DNA of 36,039 bases, from NCBI GenBank assembly GCA_017461345.1, contig JAFTYP010000030.1:1-36039 (forward strand). Reading direction: 5' to 3'. Source of the DNA: Bacteroidaceae bacterium. Its GTDB lineage: Bacteria; Bacteroidota; Bacteroidia; Bacteroidales; Bacteroidaceae. The translations under genes were made by a program, and so were the position numbers. Numbering within the stretch: position 1 is the first letter of the stretch; the number at the start of each line of letters is the position of its first letter. Positions 24,817 to 32,589 of this stretch are shown one piece after another. The notes beneath the pieces were generated by a model. It was not told where the DNA came from, ran no database searches, and saw only the letters and a program-made list of their open reading frames with translations.

Positions 24817-27800
24817 ATGCAGAACTTCGTACACCTACACGTTCACTCACAATACTCCCTGCTCGACGGACAGTCGTCCATCAAAGGCATGGTCAACAAA
24901 GCCGTTGCCGACGGAATGCGAGGCATGGCACTTACCGACCACGGAAACATGTTCGGCGCCAAAGAACTGTACGACTACTGCAACAAAATCAACAAGGAAA
25001 GAAAAGAAAACGGACAAGAACCCTTCAAGCCAATCTTCGGCTGCGAAATGTACGTGGCACGCAGCGGAGACAAAACCATTCGCGAAAGCAAAGAAGACCA
25101 ATCGGGATGGCACCTCATCGTGCTGGCAAAAAACCTCACAGGCTACCACAACCTCATCAAACTCGTATCGCGAGCATGGGTGGACGGCTTCTACATGAGA
25201 CCACGAACCGACCACAAAGACCTGGAAAAATACCACGAAGGACTCATCATCTGCTCCGCCTGCATCGGCGGCGAAGTACCCAAGAAAATACTGAACGGCG
25301 ACATAAACGGCGCAGAAGAAACCATCAAATGGTTCCACAACATCTGGGGCGACGACTACTACATCGAACTGCAACGACACGAAGTAACCGACCCTAATCA
25401 AATAGCAAACCGCGACTTCTACGAAGTTCAAAAGCAAGTCAACCCCATCCTCATCGACCTTGCACGCAAACACGGTGTAAAACTCGTCTGCACCAACGAC
25501 TCACACTTCCTCGACCAGGAAGACGCCGAAGCACACGACCTGCTCCTCTGCCTCTCCACAGGCAGAGACCTCGACGACCCCAACCGCATGCGCTACAGCA
25601 AACAAGAGTGGTTCAAGACACAGGCCGAAATGAACAACGTCTTCCAAGATCTGCCCGAAGCACTGGCCAACACCAACGAAATCCTGGACAAAGTAGAACT
25701 CTACAACCTGGAGTCCAACCCCATCATGCCATTCTTCCCCATCCCCGAAGACTTCGGCACAGAAGAACTCTGGAGACAACGCTTCACAGAAGAAGACCTC
25801 ATACACGAATTCACAAGCGACGAAAACGGACAGAACACCATGCCACGAGAAGAAGGCATGAAGAAAATAAACAAGTTGGGCGGACCAGACAAACTGTACA
25901 GAATAAAGTTCGAAGCAGACTATCTGGGCAAACTCGCCTACGAAGGTGCCGAACGACTCTACCCCACCCCGCTCGCACAAGAACTGAAAGACCGCATCCG
26001 CTTCGAACTGCACATCATGAAAACCATGGGCTTCCCAGGGTACTTCCTCATCGTGCAAGACTTCATCAACAGCGCCCGAAACGAACTCGGCGTATGGGTA
26101 GGCCCCGGACGAGGCTCGGCAGCCGGCTCCGTCGTAGCATACTGCCTCGGCATCACACGACTCGATCCCATAAAATACGACCTCCTGTTCGAACGATTCC
26201 TCAACCCCGACCGCATCTCCCTACCCGATATCGACACCGATTTCGACGACGACGGAAGAGGAAAAGTACTGCAATGGGTAATGGATAAATACGGAGCAGA
26301 AAACTGCGCCCACATCATCACCTACGGCGCAATGGCAGCCAAAAGCAGCCTCAAAGACGTCGGACGAGTAGAAAAAGTCCCCCTGTCTGTAGTAAACGGC
26401 TGGTGCAAAGCAATGCCCGACCGCCTGCCGGAAGGCAAAAAGCCAACACTCGCAAACTACATCGATGCTACACCAGAACTGAAAGAAGCACGATTCTCGA
26501 AAGACAAAAAAGAAGCCGACACCATCAAATACGCCCTTCGACTCGAAGGACCAGTGCGCAACACCGGCATACATGCCTGCGGCTTCATCATCTGCCGCGA
26601 CCCAATCAGCGACCACGTCCCTGTCTCCACAGCCGACGACCCAGACTTCCCCGGACGCAAAACAGCAGTCACACAATACGACGGCCATGTCATCGAAAGC
26701 ACAGGCCTCATCAAAATGGACTTCCTCGGACTTAAAACCCTGTCACAACTCAAGGAAGCATGTCGCATCGTAAAGGAAGCACACGGCATAGACATAGACA
26801 TAGACAACATCCCCATCGATGACGAACTGACATACAAACTCTACCAAGAAGGCAGAACAGTCGGCACATTCCAGTTCGAATCTGCCGGCATGAGGAAATA
26901 TCTGAAAGAACTCCATCCAACAGTTTTCGAAGACCTCATCGCCATGAACGCCCTCTACCGTCCGGGACCGATGGACTACATTCCACAATTCATCAAACGC
27001 AAAAACGGACTGGAGCCCATCACATACGACCTCGATGCCTGCGAAGAATACCTTAAAGACACCTACGGTATTACCGTCTATCAAGAGCAAGTCATGCTGC
27101 TTTCCCGTAAACTTGCCGGCTTTACCCGAGGCGAAAGTGACACTTTGAGAAAGGCAATGGGCAAGAAGATGAAGAATGTCATCGACCAACTAAAGCCCAA
27201 ATTTATCGAAGGCGGCACCAAGAATGGTCACGACCCAAAGATTCTCGAAAAGATATGGGGCGACTGGGAGAAGTTTGCATCGTATGCCTTCAACAAATCG
27301 CATGCGGCTTGCTACTCATGGGTGTCGTATCAGACGGCATACATGAAGGCACACTACCCTGCCGAATTCATGGCTGCTCTGCTGACACGAGGCAAGGACG
27401 ACGTAAAGGAAGTGACAAAACTCCTGGAAGAGTGTCACGCCATGAAACTCGAGGTTCTTGGTCCGGACGTCAACGAATCACATCGTGACTTCGGTGTCAA
27501 CGACCGTCAGCAGATACGCTACGGCCTTACAGCCATCAAGGGACTGAGCGAAGCTTCCGTACAATCTATTGTTGAAGAAAGGGAGAAGAACGGACCGTAC
27601 CGAAACATCTTCGACTTTGCCGAACGTGTCAACCTCTCTTCCGTAAAACGTAACGGCTTGGAGTTCCTTGCTTTGAGCGGTGCCTTCGATGGTATTGCAC
27701 AAGGCATCCGCCGCGAGCAGTTTGTTGCCGAGGATGCAAAAGGCAATGTCTTCCTCGATATGCTCTTGCGCTACAGTATTCAATTCCAGCAGACACAGAT

Positions 27801-28527
27801 GGAGGCACAGTTCTCTCTCTTTGGTATGGATGCCATAGAACTTCGTAAGCCCGTCGTACCGGAGGCAGAGGAATGGTCTGCTCTGGAAAGACTTAATAAG
27901 GAACGTTCTTTGGTGGGCATTTATCTTTCTGCACATCCGCTTGACGAGTATTATGTCATCCTGCAACATGTCTGCAACTTGAAGATGGCCCAGATGGAAA
28001 ACCTTATTGACTTTGCCAAGCAGAGTGTTCGTCTGGGAGGTATTGTCACTGCGGTCCGTTCCGGCACGACAAAGAATGGCAAGCCTTTTGGCATTGCAAC
28101 TGTTGAGGACTTCAGTGGCACTGGCGAGATAGCCCTCTTCGGAGAGAGTTGGGTGAAGTGGGGAAGTTATTTGAGCATCGACCGTTCTGTGCTCATCACG
28201 GCAACCGTCGAGGAGCAACGCTTCCGCCCAGGTGAATATGAACTGCGCATTGGCAGCATTGCCTGGCTGGCCGATGTAAGCGAGAAACTGATAGAAAGCA
28301 TTACTGTCAACGTGAACACAAACTCCTTAAGCAAGGACGATGTTGAGATGCTTGTCTCCTATGCAGACGAGAACCCCGGAACGACAACTTTGCGAGTTGT
28401 GTTTATCGATGCCACAAATCCTCACAATCTGCTCCGCATGACGTCTCATTCCCGTCGCATCAAGGTTATGCGGCAATTACTGGAAGACATCGATGCGAGC
28501 CCGGCACTCTCATATAGCATTAATTAG
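24817..28527 (+). CDS. dnaE: DNA polymerase III subunit alpha
   Basis: 1236 residues from the ATG at 24817; the in-frame TTG at 24757 is upstream of the likely promoter. This is the replicative polymerase. The N-terminal PHP domain begins at once (HLHVHSQYSLLDG, residues 6-18), with later TDHGN (40-44) and NDSHFL. The polymerase active site has the GRGSAAGS motif (431-438) and PDIDTDF (470-476, Asp471 and Asp473). Helix-hairpin-helix and OB-fold regions fill the C-terminal third. Length fits DnaE of Bacteroidetes. Third-position usage changes near 27060: before it A/C-ending codons dominate, after it G/T-ending codons are common. It is followed after 44 A/T-rich bases by trxA. Confidence 0.97.
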   Translation: MQNFVHLHVHSQYSLLDGQSSIKGMVNKAVADGMRGMALTDHGNMFGAKELYDYCNKINKERKENGQEPFKPIFGCEMYVARSGDKTIRESKEDQSGWHLIVLAKNLTGYHNLIKLVSRAWVDGFYMRPRTDHKDLEKYHEGLIICSACIGGEVPKKILNGDINGAEETIKWFHNIWGDDYYIELQRHEVTDPNQIANRDFYEVQKQVNPILIDLARKHGVKLVCTNDSHFLDQEDAEAHDLLLCLSTGRDLDDPNRMRYSKQEWFKTQAEMNNVFQDLPEALANTNEILDKVELYNLESNPIMPFFPIPEDFGTEELWRQRFTEEDLIHEFTSDENGQNTMPREEGMKKINKLGGPDKLYRIKFEADYLGKLAYEGAERLYPTPLAQELKDRIRFELHIMKTMGFPGYFLIVQDFINSARNELGVWVGPGRGSAAGSVVAYCLGITRLDPIKYDLLFERFLNPDRISLPDIDTDFDDDGRGKVLQWVMDKYGAENCAHIITYGAMAAKSSLKDVGRVEKVPLSVVNGWCKAMPDRLPEGKKPTLANYIDATPELKEARFSKDKKEADTIKYALRLEGPVRNTGIHACGFIICRDPISDHVPVSTADDPDFPGRKTAVTQYDGHVIESTGLIKMDFLGLKTLSQLKEACRIVKEAHGIDIDIDNIPIDDELTYKLYQEGRTVGTFQFESAGMRKYLKELHPTVFEDLIAMNALYRPGPMDYIPQFIKRKNGLEPITYDLDACEEYLKDTYGITVYQEQVMLLSRKLAGFTRGESDTLRKAMGKKMKNVIDQLKPKFIEGGTKNGHDPKILEKIWGDWEKFASYAFNKSHAACYSWVSYQTAYMKAHYPAEFMAALLTRGKDDVKEVTKLLEECHAMKLEVLGPDVNESHRDFGVNDRQQIRYGLTAIKGLSEASVQSIVEEREKNGPYRNIFDFAERVNLSSVKRNGLEFLALSGAFDGIAQGIRREQFVAEDAKGNVFLDMLLRYSIQFQQTQMEAQFSLFGMDAIELRKPVVPEAEEWSALERLNKERSLVGIYLSAHPLDEYYVILQHVCNLKMAQMENLIDFAKQSVRLGGIVTAVRSGTTKNGKPFGIATVEDFSGTGEIALFGESWVKWGSYLSIDRSVLITATVEEQRFRPGEYELRIGSIAWLADVSEKLIESITVNVNTNSLSKDDVEMLVSYADENPGTTTLRVVFIDATNPHNLLRMTSHSRRIKVMRQLLEDIDASPALSYSIN

Positions 28528-28571
28528 AATTATGTATTATAGATTTATTTAACTATTAAAGACATTATATT

Positions 28572-28886
28572 ATGGCACAGACAATCAACACCAACAACTT
28601 CGAGGCTCTGGTGGCTACTGGCAAGCCTATCGTTTTGGACTTTTGGGCAACCTGGTGTGGTCCCTGCAAACGCCTTGCGCCCATTATCGAGGAAGTAGCA
28701 AAAGACTATGATGGCCGCGCCATCGTTGGCAAGTGCGATGTAGAGGAGGACGAGGATCTGGCTATGCGCTTTGGTGTACGCAACATTCCTACCGTTGTTT
28801 TCCTGAAGGACGGCCAGGAGGTGGACCGCAGTGTCGGCCTTGTGCCACGTGCTGTTCTCGAAGAGAAAATCAATGCCATGCTCTAA
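28572..28886 (+). CDS. trxA: Thioredoxin
   Basis: 104 residues, a classic cytoplasmic thioredoxin that reduces protein disulfides. The active site is WCGPCK (Cys29 and Cys32) after LDFWAT. The cis-proline is in RNIPTVVFLKDG, and length and fold pattern are normal, with no signal peptide. It follows dnaE by 44 bases and precedes a small acidic gene by 20 bases. No separate promoter was recognised in the A/T-rich gap. Confidence 0.96.
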   Translation: MAQTINTNNFEALVATGKPIVLDFWATWCGPCKRLAPIIEEVAKDYDGRAIVGKCDVEEDEDLAMRFGVRNIPTVVFLKDGQEVDRSVGLVPRAVLEEKINAML

Positions 28887-28906
28887 ACTGTTAATACCTT
28901 ATTATT

Positions 28907-29227
28907 ATGGCTACATTTGAAGAAGACCTCATCCTCGATGCCGAGGACGATCGCCTTACGGTCGAATACATAAAGAGTTACCTGCCACAGGAACTCAAAG
29001 ACAGGTTTACGGAAGAAGAACTCTACTATTTCATCGATGTCATCGGTGAATACTATGTCGATTTGCTCGAGAAACATTCGGGCGAGGAGGATATAGACAT
29101 CGATGTGGAAGCGGTGGCAGAGTATGTTGCACGTCAGGCCAAGAAGGACAAGATGGGCGACTTTTCTCCGGAAGATCTCCGTTGGGTTGTCGATGGCGAA
29201 CTGGAATATGGGGAAAGTCAATCATAA
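28907..29227 (+). CDS. Small acidic protein of unknown function, downstream of trxA
   Basis: 106 residues, rich in Asp and Glu, with no signal peptide, membrane segment or cysteine. Predicted mostly helical (ELKDRFTEEELYYFIDVIGE, about 29-48), with a C-terminal FSPEDLRWVVDGELEYGE. I do not recognise a family. The ATG at 28907 lies 20 bases after trxA, the codon usage is coding-like and the start is clean, so it is a real gene, probably co-transcribed. Its stop codon is the first unit of the TAACNN hexamer array that follows. Confidence 0.75.
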   Translation: MATFEEDLILDAEDDRLTVEYIKSYLPQELKDRFTEEELYYFIDVIGEYYVDLLEKHSGEEDIDIDVEAVAEYVARQAKKDKMGDFSPEDLRWVVDGELEYGESQS

Positions 29228-29346
29228 CGATAACGTTGACGATAACCTTAACGTTAACCCTAACCTTAACGCTAACCTTAACTCCTCTCCCTCGGGGGAG
29301 GTCGGGAAGGGGCTGCTAACGTTGACGATAACCTTAACCTTAACTG
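29225..29346 (+). repeat. TAACNN hexamer arrays flanking a G/C-rich inverted repeat
   Basis: From 29225, ten consecutive hexamers keep the register, all TAACNN except one TGACGA. From 29317 five more follow. A 22-base stretch (29231-29252) recurs exactly at 29317-29338, 86 bases later. Between them a G/C-rich insert (about 29282-29316) has arms CCTCTCCC and GGGGAGG. It fills the gap between the small acidic gene and cysS. It has no T-rich terminal hairpin. Confidence 0.85.
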
Positions 29347-29403
29347 TTTTGTCCCTTTTTTGGGGGCGATGTGATGTTATAGCATTTTTTGAACTTTAAC
29401 AAT

Positions 29404-30903
29404 ATGGACCAACCACTCCTTATATATAATACGCTGAGCAGGCAGAAGGAACTCTTCAAGCCGCTCACTCCGGGTCGTGTCGGCATGTACGTCTGCGGCC
29501 CTACTGTTTATGGTGATGCCCACCTGGGTCATGCACGCCCTGCCATCACTTTCGACCTCCTTTTCCGCTATCTGCAACACCTGGGCTACAAGGTTCGCTA
29601 CGTGCGTAACATTACGGACGTGGGCCATCTGGAACATGATGCCGACGAGGGTGAGGACAAGATTGCGAAGAAGGCCCGGCTGGAGCAACTCGAGCCGATG
29701 GAAGTTGCTCAATACTACACGAACCGTTTCCACGAGGCGATGGACGCACTGAGCTGTTTGCCACCGAGCATCGAGCCTCATGCCACGGGGCACATCATCG
29801 AGCAGCAGACTTTGGTGCAGCAGATTCTCGACAACGGCTATGCCTACGAGAGCAATGGCAGCATTTATTTCGACATAGAGAAGTACAACAAGGACCACAG
29901 ATGGGGCATCCTTTCGGGCCGCGACCTTGAGAATGTGAAGGATGCGAGCCGTGAACTTGCCGGTGTTGGCGAGAAGCGCAATCAGGCGGACTTTGCTCTG
30001 TGGAAGGCGGCGCAGCCCGAGCATATCATGCGTTGGCCAAGCCCCTGGAGCGAAGGTTTCCCGGGATGGCACTGCGAATGTACTGCCATGGGCAAGAAGT
30101 ACCTCGGCGAGCAGTTCGACATCCACGGCGGCGGCATGGACCTCATCTTCCCACACCACGAATGTGAGATAGCCCAATCCGTGGCAAGCCAGGGCTGCCA
30201 GATGGTGCGCTACTGGATGCACAACAACATGATTACCATCGACGGCAAGAAGATGGGCAAGTCGTACAACAACTTCATCACGCTGCCGCAGTTCTTCGAC
30301 GGCAGCCATCCGCTGCTCAGCCAGGCCTATACGCCCATGACCATCCGTTTCTTCATTCTGCAAGCCCACTACCGCAGCACCGTCGACTTCGGCAACGAGG
30401 CCCTTCAGGCTGCAGAGAAGGGACTGGCACGCCTGATGGACGGACTGAAGAACCTGCGCCGTCTGCAGGAAGGACAGAAGGTGAAAGGGCAGCAGCCCGT
30501 GGAGATGAAGTACGTGGACGAACTGCGCACGAAACTCTACGATGCGATGAACGACGACCTGAACTCGCCCATCGTCATCAGCCACCTGTTCGATGCCTGC
30601 CGCACCATCAACAGTCTCATCGACAAGAAGGCAAGCATCACCGCCGAAGTGGCACAGGCTCTGCTTGCACTCATGGAGACATTCACCACCGAGATTCTCG
30701 GCCTTCGTCAGGACACCGGCGTCAGCAACAAGGCTCGCGAAGAAGCCTTCGGAGCAGTTGTCAACATGCTTCTGGAGCAACGCCAGGCAGCCAAGGCAGA
30801 AAAGAACTGGGCTCTGAGCGACAAGATACGTGACGAACTTGCCGCACTGGGCTTCGAAGTCAAGGACACCAAAGACGGTTTCTCCTGGACGCTGAACAAG
30901 TAA
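29404..30903 (+). CDS. cysS: Cysteinyl-tRNA synthetase
   Basis: 499 residues from the ATG at 29404; a TTG at 29389 is in frame but unneeded. Charges tRNA-Cys. Class I signatures are the HIGH motif as HLGH (40-43), just after [11 protein letters not shown] with the zinc-binding Cys31, and KMSKS as KMGKS (283-287). Further zinc ligands are GWHCEC (221-226) and the His/Glu of FPHHECE (249-255). The C-terminal anticodon-binding domain is present. Length is normal. It follows the hexamer array; no clear promoter was found upstream. Confidence 0.97.
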   Translation: MDQPLLIYNTLSRQKELFKPLTPGRVGMYVCGPTVYGDAHLGHARPAITFDLLFRYLQHLGYKVRYVRNITDVGHLEHDADEGEDKIAKKARLEQLEPMEVAQYYTNRFHEAMDALSCLPPSIEPHATGHIIEQQTLVQQILDNGYAYESNGSIYFDIEKYNKDHRWGILSGRDLENVKDASRELAGVGEKRNQADFALWKAAQPEHIMRWPSPWSEGFPGWHCECTAMGKKYLGEQFDIHGGGMDLIFPHHECEIAQSVASQGCQMVRYWMHNNMITIDGKKMGKSYNNFITLPQFFDGSHPLLSQAYTPMTIRFFILQAHYRSTVDFGNEALQAAEKGLARLMDGLKNLRRLQEGQKVKGQQPVEMKYVDELRTKLYDAMNDDLNSPIVISHLFDACRTINSLIDKKASITAEVAQALLALMETFTTEILGLRQDTGVSNKAREEAFGAVVNMLLEQRQAAKAEKNWALSDKIRDELAALGFEVKDTKDGFSWTLNK

Positions 30904-30911
30904 GAAACACG

Positions 30912-30952
30912 AACGCCGCTTGCTGACAATCGCATCTACAGCAGGCGGCGTT
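30912..30952 (+). terminator. Terminator hairpin after cysS
   Basis: AACGCCGC, one T-G pair and TGCTG pair with CAGCA and GCGGCGTT (about 14 pairs) around a 13-base loop, nine bases after the stop codon. The following TTATCTTGT gives a modest T tract. Array D follows 27 bases later. Confidence 0.65.
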
Positions 30953-30978
30953 TATCTTGTCTGTCCTCTAAGAAAAAA

Positions 30979-31060
30979 CAGGTTAACCATTATGGGCAGA
31001 AAGGTTAAGCATTACGGGCAGAAAGGTTAAGCATTACGGGCAGAAAGGTTAACCTATTTT
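30979..31060 (+). repeat. 22-bp tandem repeat array D (4 units, two identical)
   Basis: Cores GGTTAACC, GGTTAAGC, GGTTAAGC and GGTTAACC begin at 30981, 31003, 31025 and 31047, exactly 22 bases apart. Two complete units (31000-31021 and 31022-31043) are identical base for base. The final TATTTT overlaps the stop codon of the convergent DUF4294 gene (31059-31061). Confidence 0.93.
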
Positions 31061-31694
31061 ACAACTGCCCCGTTTCCACCTGCCGGACCACTCGCTCGAT
31101 GAGTTTGTCTTCCTCCTCCGGCCGGTACTCTTTCTTCAGGCTGGCACGGAAGGTCCAGGCAAAGACCTGGTAGAATGCGGCTCGGGCGGGGCCGAGGAAA
31201 GCCTGCACAATCTCGTAGGAAGACTGGTTACATTCCCTGTCCACGAGTTTGATGAGGAGTTTGCCCTGCGAGTAGGTGAGTTGCTTCATCTGTGGCGTGT
31301 ACATCTCCTTGATGTCCTTTTCCACCGCACTGACATGGGCACTCTTCTGTTTCTTTGTGGGCAACATCTCCAACGTCTCGGCCGTCTCGGCAATGAGTCC
31401 GTTCACCTGCTGGGCTATGGGCAACACCTTCTTCACGTTGCGGACCAGCCTGTTGTAGGCACGACGCTGCCGTTCGTTCTTGAACTGCAAGGGCGGATAC
31501 ACCCACAACTCCGGCAGGAGATAGCACCACATCGTGTCGCCCCTCTCGATAACCGGCTTCACGTAGCGGAACGTCTCCAACTTCAGTTTGTAGTTCACCG
31601 GCTCCTGCGGCAACAGTTCGTCGGCCTCCTCCTGGGCAAAGACAAGAGTGCCCGGAAGCAACAGCAACATGATTATGAAAGTCCAACGTACCAT
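31059..31694 (-). CDS. DUF4294 family protein, secreted
   Basis: 211 residues from the ATG at 31694 (MVRWTF), which opens a signal peptide ending LVFAQ. A GTG at 31733 is in frame but lies upstream of the -7 element (31703-31710). The mature part matches DUF4294: GDTMWCYLLPELWVYPPL (about 52-69), a long basic helix region, then YEIVQAFLGPARAAFYQ. Function is unknown; family members are periplasmic or exported proteins of Bacteroidetes. It diverges from the radical SAM gene, and its stop overlaps array D. Confidence 0.8.
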   Translation of the reverse strand: MVRWTFIIMLLLLPGTLVFAQEEADELLPQEPVNYKLKLETFRYVKPVIERGDTMWCYLLPELWVYPPLQFKNERQRRAYNRLVRNVKKVLPIAQQVNGLIAETAETLEMLPTKKQKSAHVSAVEKDIKEMYTPQMKQLTYSQGKLLIKLVDRECNQSSYEIVQAFLGPARAAFYQVFAWTFRASLKKEYRPEEEDKLIERVVRQVETGQL

Positions 31695-31702
31695 TTTCGG
31701 TA

Positions 31703-31710
31703 CAAAAATA
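31703..31710 (-). promoter_or_regulatory. -7 element of the DUF4294 gene
   Basis: On the minus strand TATTTTTG (31703-31710) is an exact TAnnTTTG ending only 8 bases before the ATG at 31694. The -33 region is poor. The mRNA leader would be very short or absent. Confidence 0.5.
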
Positions 31711-31755
31711 CGACTTTTTGGAGCATTATACACAGATATTCATGTAGAATTATGT

Positions 31756-31786
31756 TTTTTTAATTCTTAAATTCTTCGTAACTTTG
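31756..31786 (+). promoter_or_regulatory. Promoter of the radical SAM/NhaD run
   Basis: TTTT (31756-31759), a 19-base spacer and TAACTTTG (31779-31786) match the consensus with one -33 mismatch. It ends 8 bases before the ATG at 31795, as does the divergent DUF4294 signal. Confidence 0.62.
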
Positions 31787-31794
31787 CAGCCACT

Positions 31795-32571
31795 ATGAGT
31801 ACTGTCATCTACGATTCGCCCATCTTCGGCCCCATACACAGCCGCCGGCTGGGCATTTCTCTCGGCATAAACCTCTTGCCAAAGGGAGGAAAATTCTGCA
31901 GTTTCGACTGCATCTACTGCGAGTGTGGCCTCAATAGCGAACGTCGCACCAAGAACCCTCTGCCCACTGCCGACGAGGTAATAGAAGGACTCGAAAGCAA
32001 ACTCCAGGAACTGGAAGCAGAGGGCATCACCCCCGACGTGCTGACCTTTGCCGGCAATGGCGAGCCGACAATGCATCCCGCCTTTCCCGAAATAGTAGAA
32101 AGAGTAAAGCAGGTGCGCGACATCTACTGCCCGTCTGCCAAGATGAGCATCCTCTCGAACGCCACACAGATACGCCGCCCCGAAATACGCGAAGCACTGA
32201 TGCACTTCGACAACAACATACTCAAACTCGACACCGTCTGCCCCGAATACATCAACACAGTGGACCGCCCGCAAGGACACTACGACGTGGAAGAACAAAT
32301 CCAGTGCCTCGAACAGTTCCGCGGACACTGCATCATACAGACCATGCTCATGAAAGGAGAGTACAACGGCTTCGACCTCGACAACACAGGCGAACAATAC
32401 ATCGCCCCATACCTCCAGGCACTGCAACGCATCAAGCCCCGCGCCGTCATGCTCTACACACTGGACCGCGAAACACCCGTCGGCGGACTCGTGAAAGCCG
32501 ACCCCGACACCATGCAAAACATAGCAGAACGCATCCGAGAACTCGGCATCGAAGTCAGCGTAAGCCTCTAA
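31795..32571 (+). CDS. Radical SAM protein
   Basis: 258 residues. The [4Fe-4S]/SAM motif is CxxxCxxC (Cys35, Cys39, Cys42 in FCSFDCIYCE), and a typical GNGEPT signature follows (about 90). The N-terminal start, SPIFGPIHSRRLGISLGIN, is shared by a group of small radical SAM proteins of unknown substrate, some related to Elp3/wybutosine-type enzymes. I cannot name the reaction. It may not be functionally tied to the next genes; nhaD begins 18 bases later and is probably on the same transcript. Confidence 0.85.
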   Translation: MSTVIYDSPIFGPIHSRRLGISLGINLLPKGGKFCSFDCIYCECGLNSERRTKNPLPTADEVIEGLESKLQELEAEGITPDVLTFAGNGEPTMHPAFPEIVERVKQVRDIYCPSAKMSILSNATQIRRPEIREALMHFDNNILKLDTVCPEYINTVDRPQGHYDVEEQIQCLEQFRGHCIIQTMLMKGEYNGFDLDNTGEQYIAPYLQALQRIKPRAVMLYTLDRETPVGGLVKADPDTMQNIAERIRELGIEVSVSL

Positions 32572-32589
32572 CAACAAAATTCACAAGCC

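Noticed and set aside
29377..30780. 467-residue minus-strand frame opposite cysS
   Set aside because: Antisense shadow of a complete cysteinyl-tRNA synthetase gene, favoured by G/C-rich third positions.
395..31060. The 22-bp arrays as CRISPR repeats
   Set aside because: Units abut directly with related, not unique, spacers; units are shorter than usual CRISPR repeats, arrays have only 3-5 units, and no cas gene is present.
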